A stretch of DNA of 64,000 nucleotides from Flavobacterium sp. CYK-55 (GCF_018413465.1 NZ_JAHCDK010000001.1:186001-250000), one strand, 5' to 3'. Positions 24,930 to 34,205 are shown, counted from the first letter of the stretch. Made by a program: numbers and translations. Notes: a model not told the origin generated them from the letters alone.

Positions 24930-25634
24930 ATGAAACACAAAATTGTTTGGTTTTTTGCATTTCTAATGCTCTCGGCACAGGCCCAGAAAGCCAAAAGAGT
25001 GTTTGGTAAAGATCCGCTGGTAAATTTGGAAAACTTTGATAAACAGCGCGTTTATTGGGGATATTATTTAGGATTCAACTCATACGACTTTAAATTTGAT
25101 TATAAAGTAAATGCCCCGGATATCGAAGTAAAAAGAACTACCGGTTTTAATGTTGGCTTGGTGGGTGATTTACGGCTGACTGATTATATTAACATACGCT
25201 TTGAACCTGGTTTGTATTATACCAAAAGAAACCTCACCTACACAACCTTGACCAAACCGGTTGACCGTGATCGCGAAGTAAATTCAACCTATATTCATTT
25301 GCCGTTGTTGCTTAAATTTTCGTCGGTAAGAACCGGAAACATTAGGCCGTATTTGGTTGGCGGGTTTTCTACAACTTCAAATTTGGCGAGCAATCAAAAA
25401 TCAAAAGACGACAATACACAGCAAAAATTCCGTATGAAACAATGGACCCAAAACTATGAAGTTGGTTTTGGAATTGACTTATATCTTGAGTATTTTAAAT
25501 TTTCGCCTTCAATCAGAGGTGTTTTTGGCATGAACGACGAATTGGTGCGTGACAATGACCCGAACAGCCCTTGGACCGGAAATATAAACTCAATGAAAAC
25601 CAGAGCTATCTTGGTTAATTTTACTTTTCACTAG
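24930..25634 (+). CDS. porT: type IX secretion/gliding protein PorT (SprT)
   Basis: This 234-residue protein has a signal peptide (MKHKIVWFFAFLMLSAQAQ). Its mature region (GKDPLVNLENFDKQRVYWGYYLGFNSYDF...TYIHLPLLLKFS...NIRPYLVGG) matches what I know of PorT/SprT of flavobacteria, an outer-membrane beta-barrel needed for T9SS function. The ubiE-porT adjacency is a familiar flavobacterial arrangement. It supports the export route for the sorting-domain protein at 4026-5540. No other T9SS component is nearby, consistent with the scattered T9SS genes of this phylum. Confidence 0.85.
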   Translation: MKHKIVWFFAFLMLSAQAQKAKRVFGKDPLVNLENFDKQRVYWGYYLGFNSYDFKFDYKVNAPDIEVKRTTGFNVGLVGDLRLTDYINIRFEPGLYYTKRNLTYTTLTKPVDRDREVNSTYIHLPLLLKFSSVRTGNIRPYLVGGFSTTSNLASNQKSKDDNTQQKFRMKQWTQNYEVGFGIDLYLEYFKFSPSIRGVFGMNDELVRDNDPNSPWTGNINSMKTRAILVNFTFH

Positions 25635-25636
25635 AA

Positions 25637-26365
25637 CTAAACCGACCGAAAAAATTCGCTCAGCACGATGGCTGCAGCTGATGCTACATTGAGGCTTTCG
25701 GTTTGTTGAAATCGTCCAAATCTAGGAATTGAAATTCGATGATGAACCCATTTCTCTACGCTGGTGCTGATTCCGTTAGCTTCGTTACCCAAAACAATGA
25801 TGCCTTCTTTGGGCAAATCTTGCTGATAAATGTTGTCTCCATCCATAAAAGTTCCGAAAACTGCCAGTGGAGATTGCTTGAAAAAATCGGGTAAATCAAC
25901 ATAGTGAACCTGAACTCTCGCGAGCGAACCCATGGTAGCTTGTACTACTTTTGGATTGTACAAATCAACCGTTTCACGCGAACAAATGAGTTGTTCAACG
26001 CCAAACCAATCACACATGCGCAATATCGTTCCCAAATTGCCCGGATCGCGAACATCGTCTAAAACAACAGATAAACCATGATGAGTTATAGGTTTTAATT
26101 CGGGAATCTCGAAAACTGCCAGGCAATTGTTTGCCGCTGAAAGTGCACTCATCTTGGCCAACTCAGAAGCTGACACCAAAGTTTTCATCTCATCTGAAAC
26201 CGATTCAAAAATCGATTCAGTAGTGTATAAATGATGCAACTTAAATTGAGCATTGAGCAACTCTCGTATGACCTTAACTCCTTCGGCAGTAAAAAGCTGA
26301 TGGGCATTGCGGTATTTTTTTTGTTGCAAACTCGTGATTAACTTGAGTTGGTTTTTACTAACCAT
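25637..26365 (-). CDS. TrmH/SpoU family RNA 2'-O-methyltransferase
   Basis: This 242-residue protein has an N-terminal RNA-binding substrate domain (about 1-85) and a SPOUT methyltransferase domain carrying all three SpoU motifs: LDDVRDPGNLGTILR, IIVLGNEANGIS and IPRFGRFQQTESLNVASAAAIVL. Family members methylate rRNA or tRNA riboses (RlmB, TsnR, TrmH). The exact target cannot be assigned. It is divergent from tamL and ends 2 bp from the porT stop. Confidence 0.92.
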   Translation of the reverse strand: MVSKNQLKLITSLQQKKYRNAHQLFTAEGVKVIRELLNAQFKLHHLYTTESIFESVSDEMKTLVSASELAKMSALSAANNCLAVFEIPELKPITHHGLSVVLDDVRDPGNLGTILRMCDWFGVEQLICSRETVDLYNPKVVQATMGSLARVQVHYVDLPDFFKQSPLAVFGTFMDGDNIYQQDLPKEGIIVLGNEANGISTSVEKWVHHRISIPRFGRFQQTESLNVASAAAIVLSEFFRSV

Positions 26366-26376
26366 AGAAAAAAATG

Positions 26377-26384
26377 TATTTTTG
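26377..26384 (+). promoter_or_regulatory. -7 promoter element of tamL (TATTTTTG)
   Basis: A TAnnTTTG match 19 bp before the TTG start at 26404. It lies in the narrow divergent gap with the methyltransferase gene. Confidence 0.6.
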
Positions 26385-26403
26385 AATCAAATATCTTCGA
26401 CAC

Positions 26404-28953
26404 TTGAGAAACCTTGCGACAAAAATATCATTATTTATCCTAATTGGGATGATATTCGCTGCTTGTAATACGCTCAAAAGGGTTCCGAAAAACAAAAGGC
26501 TACTGACCAAATCTGAAATTCTGGTCAACAACAAAAAAGTCAATACCGAAGAAGTTTCGGCTTTAGTGTACCAAAAACCCAACACCTCGATTCTTGGTTT
26601 TAATTTGCGTTTGCATTTGTATAACATGGCCAACCTCAAGCACGACTCAATTTACAAAGCCAAGTTTGTCAAGAATCCTAAAAAATATAAGCGAATGTCA
26701 AAATTGCTTTCGGCCAAACAAGTCAACCGATTAGGACATTCGTTTTGGTATGAAGGCATACATGAGTTTCTGAAAAAAACGGGGGAAGCTCCTGTTATTT
26801 TAGACAAGAAAAGCACTGATAAATCGCTTCAAAGACTCAAATCACATTACTTTAATCGCGGTTTTTTTGATGTTAAAGCATCCTATGAAATTGATTCTTC
26901 GCAAACCAACAAAGCCAAAATTAAGTATTTCGTTGAAACCGGAAAACCGTACATCATTGACACCATTAAAACAACGATTCTGACGCCGGCGCTTGATTCT
27001 CTGTATAAAAAGAATGCGGCTAATTCGATCATCAAAACCGGAAAACCTTATAAAACTTCTGACCTTGAAGACGAGAAAAGCCGAATTACAACACAGTTCA
27101 GAAACAATGGCGGATTTAACTTCCAACCTACAAACGTAAGTTTTGACATTGACACGCTGAACGGAAACCACAAGGCCAACATCAACTTAAAAATTGACAA
27201 TTACTCCTACAATGATGGCGACTCAATCAAAACGCGCCCGTTTAATTTGTATAAAATCAGCGAGGTAAACATTCATACTGATTATAACGCCAAAGACTCT
27301 GTTGAAGTTGTCGAGAAAAAAACGACTTATCAAAATTTCAATCTATTCAGCAAAGGCAAGCTCAAATATCGTCCGAAAGCTATAACCGATGCTGTTTTTG
27401 TAACTCAAGGAAGTTATTTTTCAGATACTCGGAGCAACTTGACCACACGATATTTATCGAATCTAAAAGTGTTTAATTATCCTTCTATTCGATATCGGGT
27501 AAATCCGGCCGATTCACTAGGCCAATCGCTCATTGCGGATATTTACCTGACCCAAAGAGAAAAATACAGCTTTGGTTACGGAATTGACTTTACGCATTCA
27601 AATATTCAGGATTTTGGTATTTCGGGAACGCTTTCGTTTGGAATTAAAAACATTTTTAACGGAGCCGAAACCTTTGAAATTGCTACCCGAGGCAACATCG
27701 GTTCTTCAAAAGATTTGGCCAACCCTGACAATCGATTCTTCAACGTTTCAGATTATGGAATTGACATGAAACTCAATTTTCCGAGGATTTTTATGTTTTT
27801 TAATACCGAAAAAATCATCCCGAAAAGCATGATTCCATCTACATCAGTCACCATGGGTTTTTCAAAACAAAAAAACATTGGTTTAGATAAGGAAAATTTT
27901 ACCGGCGCGATGACCTACACTTGGACACCGAGACGAACCACAACGATGCGTTTTGACTTGTTCAACATTCAATACGTCAAGAATGTCAACCCCGGAAATT
28001 ACTTCAACGTTTACCAATCATCGTATGTAGCTTTGAATGATTTAGCCGTTAAGTACAATGCCAATCCAACGTATTTTAATAGTGATAATGAATTATATGT
28101 TCCGTCGGGCATTAACAGTTTTGTTAGTGACATCAACAACGGAACCATTACAACGACAACTACCGATTTAAAAACCATCAACAACATCATAGAACGTGCA
28201 AATCGTCTTACTGAAAACAACTTGATTTTTGCTTCGAATATTACGCTGTCAAAAACCACCAAATCGGATATTTACGACGAGACTTTTCACGTGTTCAGAA
28301 CCAAATTTGAATCAGCCGGAAATTTCTTATCGTTGTTGGCCAACTTATCAAAACAAACCGGCGGACAAAATGCAAACAAAACCATTTTTGAAGTAGCTTA
28401 TTCGCAATATCTCAAAGGCGAACTTGAATACATCAAGCATTGGGATATGAAAAACAAAAAAGTGCTGGCCTTTAGAAGTTTTGTGGGTTTGGCCGTTCCG
28501 TACGGGAACTCCGAGAGTATTCCGTTCTCACGAAGTTATTTTGCCGGCGGAACCAACGATAATCGCGCTTGGCAAGCCTACTCACTCGGACCGGGAAGCC
28601 GTTCGTCACTCAACGACTTTAATGAGGCCAATTTAAAGATTGCCGTGAGCAGCGAGTTTAGATTTAACTTCTTTGAACGTTTCAACGGTGCTTTGTTTGT
28701 TGACACGGGCAATATTTGGAACGTTTTAGACAATGTTGAAGATGAAAAATCAGTCTTTGAAGGCTTTAAATCACTACAAGATTTAGCCGTAGGTTCAGGC
28801 TTTGGCTTGCGTTTCGACGCAACGTTTTTTGTATTCAGAATTGACTTCGGATTCAAAACATACAACCCCGCAGAAACCGCCAACAAAAAGTGGTTTAGAG
28901 ATTATAACTTTGCCAACTCGGTTTTAAATATTGGTATTAATTATCCGTTCTAA
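26404..28953 (+). CDS. TamL-type lipidated BamA/TamA family outer-membrane protein
   Basis: This 849-residue protein starts at a TTG and has a lipoprotein signal with lipobox IFAAC (Cys21). POTRA-like segments occupy roughly residues 100-400, and a C-terminal Omp85 (bacterial surface antigen) barrel from about 420 ends in VLNIGINYPF. The barrel carries an FRF-like SEFRFNFFERF...GALFVDTGNIW region. A lipidated TamA, called TamL, is known from Bacteroidota and is thought to help insert or export envelope proteins with TamB. No tamB lies in the window. Only the TTG preserves the signal peptide. Confidence 0.88.
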   Translation: MRNLATKISLFILIGMIFAACNTLKRVPKNKRLLTKSEILVNNKKVNTEEVSALVYQKPNTSILGFNLRLHLYNMANLKHDSIYKAKFVKNPKKYKRMSKLLSAKQVNRLGHSFWYEGIHEFLKKTGEAPVILDKKSTDKSLQRLKSHYFNRGFFDVKASYEIDSSQTNKAKIKYFVETGKPYIIDTIKTTILTPALDSLYKKNAANSIIKTGKPYKTSDLEDEKSRITTQFRNNGGFNFQPTNVSFDIDTLNGNHKANINLKIDNYSYNDGDSIKTRPFNLYKISEVNIHTDYNAKDSVEVVEKKTTYQNFNLFSKGKLKYRPKAITDAVFVTQGSYFSDTRSNLTTRYLSNLKVFNYPSIRYRVNPADSLGQSLIADIYLTQREKYSFGYGIDFTHSNIQDFGISGTLSFGIKNIFNGAETFEIATRGNIGSSKDLANPDNRFFNVSDYGIDMKLNFPRIFMFFNTEKIIPKSMIPSTSVTMGFSKQKNIGLDKENFTGAMTYTWTPRRTTTMRFDLFNIQYVKNVNPGNYFNVYQSSYVALNDLAVKYNANPTYFNSDNELYVPSGINSFVSDINNGTITTTTTDLKTINNIIERANRLTENNLIFASNITLSKTTKSDIYDETFHVFRTKFESAGNFLSLLANLSKQTGGQNANKTIFEVAYSQYLKGELEYIKHWDMKNKKVLAFRSFVGLAVPYGNSESIPFSRSYFAGGTNDNRAWQAYSLGPGSRSSLNDFNEANLKIAVSSEFRFNFFERFNGALFVDTGNIWNVLDNVEDEKSVFEGFKSLQDLAVGSGFGLRFDATFFVFRIDFGFKTYNPAETANKKWFRDYNFANSVLNIGINYPF

Positions 28954-28966
28954 AAACAGAAATCAT

Positions 28967-28974
28967 TATTTTTG
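28967..28974 (+). promoter_or_regulatory. -7 promoter element of fbaA (TATTTTTG)
   Basis: A TAnnTTTG match 27 bp before the ATG at 29002. Confidence 0.6.
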
Positions 28975-29001
28975 TCGACCTATAACTTAAAATAAACAAC
29001 C

Positions 29002-30069
29002 ATGGCGCACAATATCAAACCCGGAGTAGCTACCGGCGATCAGGTTCAAGAAATCTTTCGTTATGCCAAAGCTCACAATTTTGCTCTTCCGGCAGTCAAT
29101 GTTACTGGATCAAGCACGATTAATGCAGTACTCGAAACCGCTGCTAAACTCAAAGCTCCGGTGATTATTCAATTCTCAAACGGAGGTGCCGCTTTTAATG
29201 CCGGTAAAGGTTTGTCAAACGCCAACGAAAAAGCTGCTATTGCCGGCGGAATTGCCGGAGCACAACATATCCACACCTTGGCTGAAGCCTATGGAGCGAC
29301 TGTTATTTTGCACACAGACCACTGCGCCAAAAAATTGCTTCCGTGGTTAGACGGATTGCTCGATGCCAGCGAAAAACACTTTGCCCAAACCGGCAAACCT
29401 TTGTATAGCTCGCACATGATTGACTTGTCTGAAGAACCGTTGCACGAAAACATCGAAATCTGTAAAGAGTACTTAGCGCGCATGAGCAAAATGGGTATGA
29501 CTTTAGAAATTGAACTCGGAATTACCGGTGGTGAAGAAGACGGTGTAGACAACTCAGATGTAGATAGCTCAAAATTGTATACCCAACCTGAAGAAGTGGC
29601 TTATGCCTATGAAGAACTCATGAAAGTGAGTCCGCGTTTTACCATTGCAGCTGCGTTCGGAAACGTACATGGCGTATACAAACCGGGCAACGTAAAATTG
29701 ACCCCTAAAATCTTGAAAAACTCACAAGAATACGTTCAAAACAAATACAATACGGGTGCAAATCCGGTGGATTTTGTTTTTCACGGCGGTTCGGGCTCAA
29801 CCCTTGAAGAAATTCGCGAAGCCATCGGTTACGGTGTGATTAAAATGAACATTGATACTGATTTGCAGTTTGCTTACACTGAAGGCATCCGCGATTATAT
29901 GGTCAACAACATTGACTATTTGAGAACACAAATCGGAAATCCAGAAGGCTCAGATGCGCCAAATAAAAAGCATTACGATCCGAGAAAATGGGTGCGTGAG
30001 GGCGAAGTTACTTTCAATAAAAGATTGGAACAGGCATTTGCCGATTTGAACAACGTTAATACACTTTAA
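29002..30069 (+). CDS. fbaA: class II fructose-bisphosphate aldolase
   Basis: This 355-residue zinc aldolase of glycolysis and gluconeogenesis cleaves fructose 1,6-bisphosphate to DHAP and glyceraldehyde 3-phosphate. The catalytic LHTDHCAKKLLPW (Asp and zinc His), a second metal site in EIELGITGGEEDGVDN, AAFGNVHGVYKPGNV and the phosphate loop VFHGGSGST are intact. The length and class IIA features match E. coli FbaA. accD follows after a 101-bp gap containing an inverted repeat. Confidence 0.97.
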   Translation: MAHNIKPGVATGDQVQEIFRYAKAHNFALPAVNVTGSSTINAVLETAAKLKAPVIIQFSNGGAAFNAGKGLSNANEKAAIAGGIAGAQHIHTLAEAYGATVILHTDHCAKKLLPWLDGLLDASEKHFAQTGKPLYSSHMIDLSEEPLHENIEICKEYLARMSKMGMTLEIELGITGGEEDGVDNSDVDSSKLYTQPEEVAYAYEELMKVSPRFTIAAAFGNVHGVYKPGNVKLTPKILKNSQEYVQNKYNTGANPVDFVFHGGSGSTLEEIREAIGYGVIKMNIDTDLQFAYTEGIRDYMVNNIDYLRTQIGNPEGSDAPNKKHYDPRKWVREGEVTFNKRLEQAFADLNNVNTL

Positions 30070-30084
30070 TTATTTTAAATGTTA

Positions 30085-30153
30085 AATGTTGAATGCTAAA
30101 TGTAAAATAGGAAATCGATTTTTAATATCATTCAAAATTTATCATTCAACATT
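30085..30153. repeat. inverted repeat between fbaA and accD
   Basis: AATGTTGAATG (30085-30095) and CATTCAACATT (30143-30153) are perfect 11-bp complements separated by 47 bp of AT-rich sequence with further short related units (AATGCTAAATG, ATTCAAAATT). The plan resembles the inverted short-unit region at 10573-10670. It could fold as a long hairpin in the fbaA-accD transcript. Confidence 0.55.
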
Positions 30154-30170
30154 CATAATAAATATAAATT

Positions 30171-31025
30171 ATGGCTTGGTTTAAAAGAACAGAAAAAGGA
30201 ATTACCACCGCTACCGAGGATAAAAAAGACGTGCCAAAAGGTTTGTGGTATAAAACACCGACCGGAAAAATCATTGATGCCGACGAGCTTGAACGCAATA
30301 TGTGGGTAAGCCCGGAAGATAACTTTCATGTGCGTATTGGAAGTGCCGAGTATTTTCAGATTTTGTTTGACAACAACGAATTCAAAGAACTCGATGCCAA
30401 AATGACTTCAAAAGATCCGTTGAACTTTTTTGACACCAAAAAATATTCAGATCGTTTAAAAGATGTCATGGATAAAACCAAACTCAACGATGCGGTGCGC
30501 ACAGCTGTGGGCAAATCAAAAGGAAAAGACTTGGTGGTTTGCTGTATGGATTTTGGCTTTATCGGCGGATCGATGGGCGCAGTTGTAGGCGAAAAAATTG
30601 CCCGCGGAATTGACTATTCTATCAAGCACAAAGTTCCGTTTTTGATGATTTCAAAATCAGGTGGAGCACGTATGATGGAAGCCGCTTATTCACTGATGCA
30701 GTTGGCCAAAACCTCAGCTAAATTGGCGCAATTGGCCGATGCCAAAGTGCCTTATATTTCGCTTTGTACCGATCCGACCACCGGAGGAACCACAGCATCA
30801 TACGCTATGTTGGGCGACATCAACATTGCCGAACCGGGTGCTTTGATTGGTTTTGCCGGACCGCGTGTAGTGCGCGATACCACCGGGAAAGATTTACCGG
30901 AAGGTTTCCAAACTTCAGAATTTGTATTAGAGCACGGATTTTTGGATTTTATCGTCAACCGAAAAGAACTCAAAGACCGAGTGAATTTATACATTGACTT
31001 GATAGAGAATAACGAAGTAAGATAA
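30171..31025 (+). CDS. accD: acetyl-CoA carboxylase carboxyltransferase subunit beta
   Basis: This 284-residue AccD works with AccA to transfer the carboxyl group from biotin to acetyl-CoA for fatty-acid synthesis. The carboxyltransferase core is clear ([63 protein letters not shown]). The N-terminal zinc ribbon of the usual enzyme (four Cys as two CxxC pairs) is not present: the first 60 residues contain no cysteine, although the surrounding [20 protein letters not shown] pattern is kept. I believe this cysteine loss is shared by related flavobacteria. Confidence 0.95.
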   Translation: MAWFKRTEKGITTATEDKKDVPKGLWYKTPTGKIIDADELERNMWVSPEDNFHVRIGSAEYFQILFDNNEFKELDAKMTSKDPLNFFDTKKYSDRLKDVMDKTKLNDAVRTAVGKSKGKDLVVCCMDFGFIGGSMGAVVGEKIARGIDYSIKHKVPFLMISKSGGARMMEAAYSLMQLAKTSAKLAQLADAKVPYISLCTDPTTGGTTASYAMLGDINIAEPGALIGFAGPRVVRDTTGKDLPEGFQTSEFVLEHGFLDFIVNRKELKDRVNLYIDLIENNEVR

Positions 31026-31030
31026 GTAAA

Positions 31031-31055
31031 GCCCGGTAAACGCCGGGTTTTTTAT
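31031..31055 (+). terminator. terminator of accD
   Basis: GCCCGG / CCGGG hairpin (CCCGG TAAACG CCGGG) followed by a six-T run and more T-rich sequence, 6 bp after the accD stop. Confidence 0.85.
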
Positions 31056-31088
31056 TTTATTGAAATTCTCTAGCGAATCGTAAAGCCC

Positions 31089-31167
31089 TAGCCCCGATGG
31101 TAGCAACTATCCTTTTTGGAGCTTGTCGGAAAAAAGATAGTGCGAACAGCGGGATAAGCTTCTAAAA
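31089..31167 (+). repeat. structured intergenic repeat, family 1 copy C (Flavo-1-like)
   Basis: About 79 bp, TAGCCCCGAT...GCGGGATAAGCTTC. The pairing arms CTATCCTTTTT and AAAAAAGATAG enclose a short loop. The arms differ from those of the other copies (CTATC/GATAG here, AATCC/GATT elsewhere) while still pairing, which suggests selection for structure. It sits in the convergent gap between accD and the MacB-like permease, next to that gene's stop. Confidence 0.65.
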
Positions 31168-31169
31168 AA

Positions 31170-32429
31170 TTACATGCCTGTTCTAATCGCCTCCACCGGA
31201 TCTAATCTTGAAGCCGAAATAGCCGGAAGAACTCCTGAGATTAAACCAATCAAAGCAGAAAGTCCGGTGCCGAGCAGTGCGTTGCCCATACCGAGTACAA
31301 ATTCAAAATCGAGCATATGGGTAAGCACTTGGGCAATGATAAAAACCAAAATGAGCCCCACAATTCCACCAATAACAGATAGAATGATTGACTCGAATAA
31401 AAACTGTAGTAAGATAAATTTGTTTTTAGCACCCAGTGATTTTTGAATCCCAATTAAACTCGTGCGCTCTTTTACCGAAACGAACATAATGTTGGCAATT
31501 CCGAAACCGCCCACAAGTAGTGAAAACCCACTGATGATCCAACCAATGGTGTTGAGTTGCGCAACCATATTATCAATAAAGTCGGTCAGTCCTGATAGAA
31601 TATTGATGAAAAAATTGTCAATACTGTCAGCTTTAACACCACGATAAACTCTGAGTTTATGACCAATATTAGCTTTAAGTTCGTCTATGTTTAAGCCTTT
31701 TTCGGGCTTGATGATCACCACCGGGAGCATCATCTCACTTTTATCGCCGTAGAGTTTGCGCAAAAAATTAGACGGAATGAAGGCCGAAGTATCATCGCCT
31801 CCGCCCACATTTATTCCAGAACCGCCTTTTTTTTGCGTCACGCCAATCACTTGAAAACGCTGACCGTAAATGCGAACGGTTTTGCCTATCGGGTCGGCGC
31901 CATCAAACAAGCCTTGGGCGATTTCATATCCCAAAACCACCACTGCTTTGGCTGAATTTGATTCGGATTCATTAAAAAACCGGCCTTCACTGAATTCCAT
32001 GCGCTGAATATCGTCAAACTCATCGGTGACCGCTACCATATTGACATCACTCATGCTTTTAGATTCAAAACGAATTTGCTCATTATTGGTAAAAAATTGA
32101 AAAGACATATTTTCTACGCCTTCAATATTTTGCTTTTTGAGGTATTGATATTCTTCGTAAGACACCTTTGGAAATTGCTCAATCTTCCATTGTGGAATAT
32201 TAGAAGGCCCAAACGGAACACTGGTGAGATACATGGTGTTTTTGTCAAGGGTGCTCAAATCTTTTTTGATCTTTCTGTCCAGCGAATCAACCGCTGTGAG
32301 TACCGCAATAATAGAGAAAATACCAACCGTTACGCCTAAAAGCGAAAGCAAAGTGCGCAATTTATTGGTGCGCAAAGCATTAAGGGCAAAACCAAAACTT
32401 TCTCCGAGCAAACGCCAATAGACAATCAT
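31170..32429 (-). CDS. ABC transporter permease, MacB/FtsX type
   Basis: This 419-residue protein has TM1 at about residues 22-45, a MacB-type periplasmic core domain (about 45-250) and three C-terminal membrane helices forming an FtsX domain (about 285-410; GGFGIANIMFVSVKERTSLIGIQKSLGAK). Such permeases pair with an ATPase and act as mechanotransmitters for export or lipoprotein handling. No ATPase gene lies beside it, so its partner is encoded elsewhere. Cargo unknown. Confidence 0.9.
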   Translation of the reverse strand: MIVYWRLLGESFGFALNALRTNKLRTLLSLLGVTVGIFSIIAVLTAVDSLDRKIKKDLSTLDKNTMYLTSVPFGPSNIPQWKIEQFPKVSYEEYQYLKKQNIEGVENMSFQFFTNNEQIRFESKSMSDVNMVAVTDEFDDIQRMEFSEGRFFNESESNSAKAVVVLGYEIAQGLFDGADPIGKTVRIYGQRFQVIGVTQKKGGSGINVGGGDDTSAFIPSNFLRKLYGDKSEMMLPVVIIKPEKGLNIDELKANIGHKLRVYRGVKADSIDNFFINILSGLTDFIDNMVAQLNTIGWIISGFSLLVGGFGIANIMFVSVKERTSLIGIQKSLGAKNKFILLQFLFESIILSVIGGIVGLILVFIIAQVLTHMLDFEFVLGMGNALLGTGLSALIGLISGVLPAISASRLDPVEAIRTGM

Positions 32430-32559
32430 AAACCTGATTTTAGATGAGTAAAATTGCGCATTATTTTTTCAAAAACCTAGAAAAAACAAAGCCGCTGCAT
32501 TGGTCAAAACTATCAAAATAAAGTTACGCTTGACGATGGTTTTTCTTGCTTAAAAAATT

Positions 32560-32567
32560 ACTTTTGC
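32560..32567 (+). promoter_or_regulatory. -7 promoter element of purH (TACTTTTG)
   Basis: A TAnnTTTG match giving a leader of roughly 50 nt before the purH ATG at 32622. I see no riboswitch-like structure in that leader. Confidence 0.55.
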
Positions 32568-32621
32568 ACTTTAATTTTTGACTTCGGTCTGAAATAAACC
32601 TTTAACACACAACAACTACCC

Positions 32622-34148
32622 ATGAACACAACAACAAAAATCGCCTCGGCGCTGATTTCGGTATATTCGAAAGAAGGGCTTGAGCCGCTGGTGCGCGCAT
32701 TGCACGAGCACAAAGTCACCATTTATTCAACCGGCGGAACTGAAGAATTCATCAAAAGTATAGGTATTCCGGTCGTAGCTGTTGAAGATGTTACTTCGTA
32801 TCCATCCATTTTGGGCGGACGCGTGAAAACTTTACACCCAAAAATCTTTGGCGGAATTCTCAACCGTCAAGACCACGCCGGCGATGTGGCACAAATGCAA
32901 GAATTCAATATTCCACAAATTGATTTGGTTATAGTTGACTTATATCCGTTTGAAAAAACAGTCGCTTCAGGTGCTTCTGAGGCTGATATTATTGAAAAAA
33001 TTGACATCGGCGGTATTTCGCTCATTCGTGCAGCGGCCAAAAATTTTAAAGACACGGTTATTGTTCCATCAGTGAACGAATATGGTTATTTGCTTGATTT
33101 GATTCAATCACAAAACTGCGCAACAACTATAGAACAACGTAAGGAATTGGCAGCAAAAGCCTTTCATGTTTCATCGCATTATGACACCGCCATCTTTCAT
33201 TATTTCAACTCAGATGAACCTATTTTTAAATTGAGTTCGGCTGATGGAAAAGTGTTGCGTTATGGAGAAAACCCACATCAACGCGGTTATTTCTTTGGCG
33301 ATTTTGAGGCGATGTTTACCCAATTGAACGGCAAAGAATTGTCGTATAACAATTTGCTCGATGTAGATGCGGCGGTAAACTTGATTTTAGAATTCAAGAA
33401 CGATGCTCCGACTTTTGCGATTCTCAAACACAACAACGCTTGCGGATTGGCGACTAGAAATACGATTCACGAAGCTTACTTAGCGGCTTTGGCCTGTGAT
33501 CCGACCTCAGCTTTTGGCGGAGTGCTCATTGCGAATCAACCGATGGATGAGGCAACGGCTGCTGAGATTAATTCACTGTTTTGTGAAGTAGTCATTGCAC
33601 CAGAATTTAGCCCAAAAGCCATCGAAATTTTATCTGAAAAGAAAAACAGAATCTTGCTGGTTTTGAAAGACGATTCTATGCCTAAAAAGCAAGTTCGTTC
33701 GGCACTCAACGGCTGGCTCGTTCAAGACAGAAATGACTTGACTGACAATAAAGAACAGCTCAAAACCGTTACTGATACGGTTCCTAGCCATGCTGAAATT
33801 GACGACTTGCTGTTTGCCTCAAAAATTTGTAAAAACACCAAATCAAACACCATTGTTTTGGCCAAAAACCAAACACTCTTGGCTTCAGGCACCGGGCAAA
33901 CCTCACGCGTGGATGCTTTAAAACAAGCCATTGAAAAAGCCCATAGCTTTGGTTTTGACCTTCAAGGCGGCGTGATGGCCAGCGATGCGTTTTTCCCGTT
34001 TCCGGACTGTGTAGAGATTGCTCATCAAGCCGGAATAACCGCTGTGATTCAGCCCGGAGGCTCGATTAAAGACCAATTGAGCATTGATTTTTGCAATGAA
34101 AATAAAGTTGCCATGGTATTTACAGGAACACGTCATTTTAAACATTAA
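32622..34148 (+). CDS. purH: bifunctional AICAR transformylase/IMP cyclohydrolase
   Basis: This 508-residue bifunctional enzyme catalyses the last two steps of purine synthesis. The N-terminal MGS-like IMP cyclohydrolase domain (about 1-150; ALISVYSKEGLEPLVRAL, STGGTEEFI, GGRVKTLHPKIFGGIL) precedes the AICAR transformylase domain. The latter carries RYGENPHQRGYFF, the Lys-His pair in FAILKHNNACGLA, and a C-terminus ending VFTGTRHFKH. The spacing and length are normal. mreB starts 57 bp downstream with its own promoter. Confidence 0.97.
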   Translation: MNTTTKIASALISVYSKEGLEPLVRALHEHKVTIYSTGGTEEFIKSIGIPVVAVEDVTSYPSILGGRVKTLHPKIFGGILNRQDHAGDVAQMQEFNIPQIDLVIVDLYPFEKTVASGASEADIIEKIDIGGISLIRAAAKNFKDTVIVPSVNEYGYLLDLIQSQNCATTIEQRKELAAKAFHVSSHYDTAIFHYFNSDEPIFKLSSADGKVLRYGENPHQRGYFFGDFEAMFTQLNGKELSYNNLLDVDAAVNLILEFKNDAPTFAILKHNNACGLATRNTIHEAYLAALACDPTSAFGGVLIANQPMDEATAAEINSLFCEVVIAPEFSPKAIEILSEKKNRILLVLKDDSMPKKQVRSALNGWLVQDRNDLTDNKEQLKTVTDTVPSHAEIDDLLFASKICKNTKSNTIVLAKNQTLLASGTGQTSRVDALKQAIEKAHSFGFDLQGGVMASDAFFPFPDCVEIAHQAGITAVIQPGGSIKDQLSIDFCNENKVAMVFTGTRHFKH

Positions 34149-34154
34149 TTTGTT

Positions 34155-34162
34155 TAACTTTG
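34155..34162 (+). promoter_or_regulatory. -7 promoter element of mreB (TAACTTTG)
   Basis: A TAnnTTTG match 6 bp beyond the purH stop and 43 bp before the mreB ATG. It suggests the rod-shape operon starts here rather than relying on purH read-through. Confidence 0.6.
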
Positions 34163-34205
34163 TGCGTTAAAAAATTGTATAAACACTATAACCCTAAAAA
34201 GAAGT

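Noticed and set aside
32568..32621. A purine riboswitch in the purH leader
   Set aside because: The leader is only about 50 nt and shows no three-way junction or conserved purine-aptamer loops.
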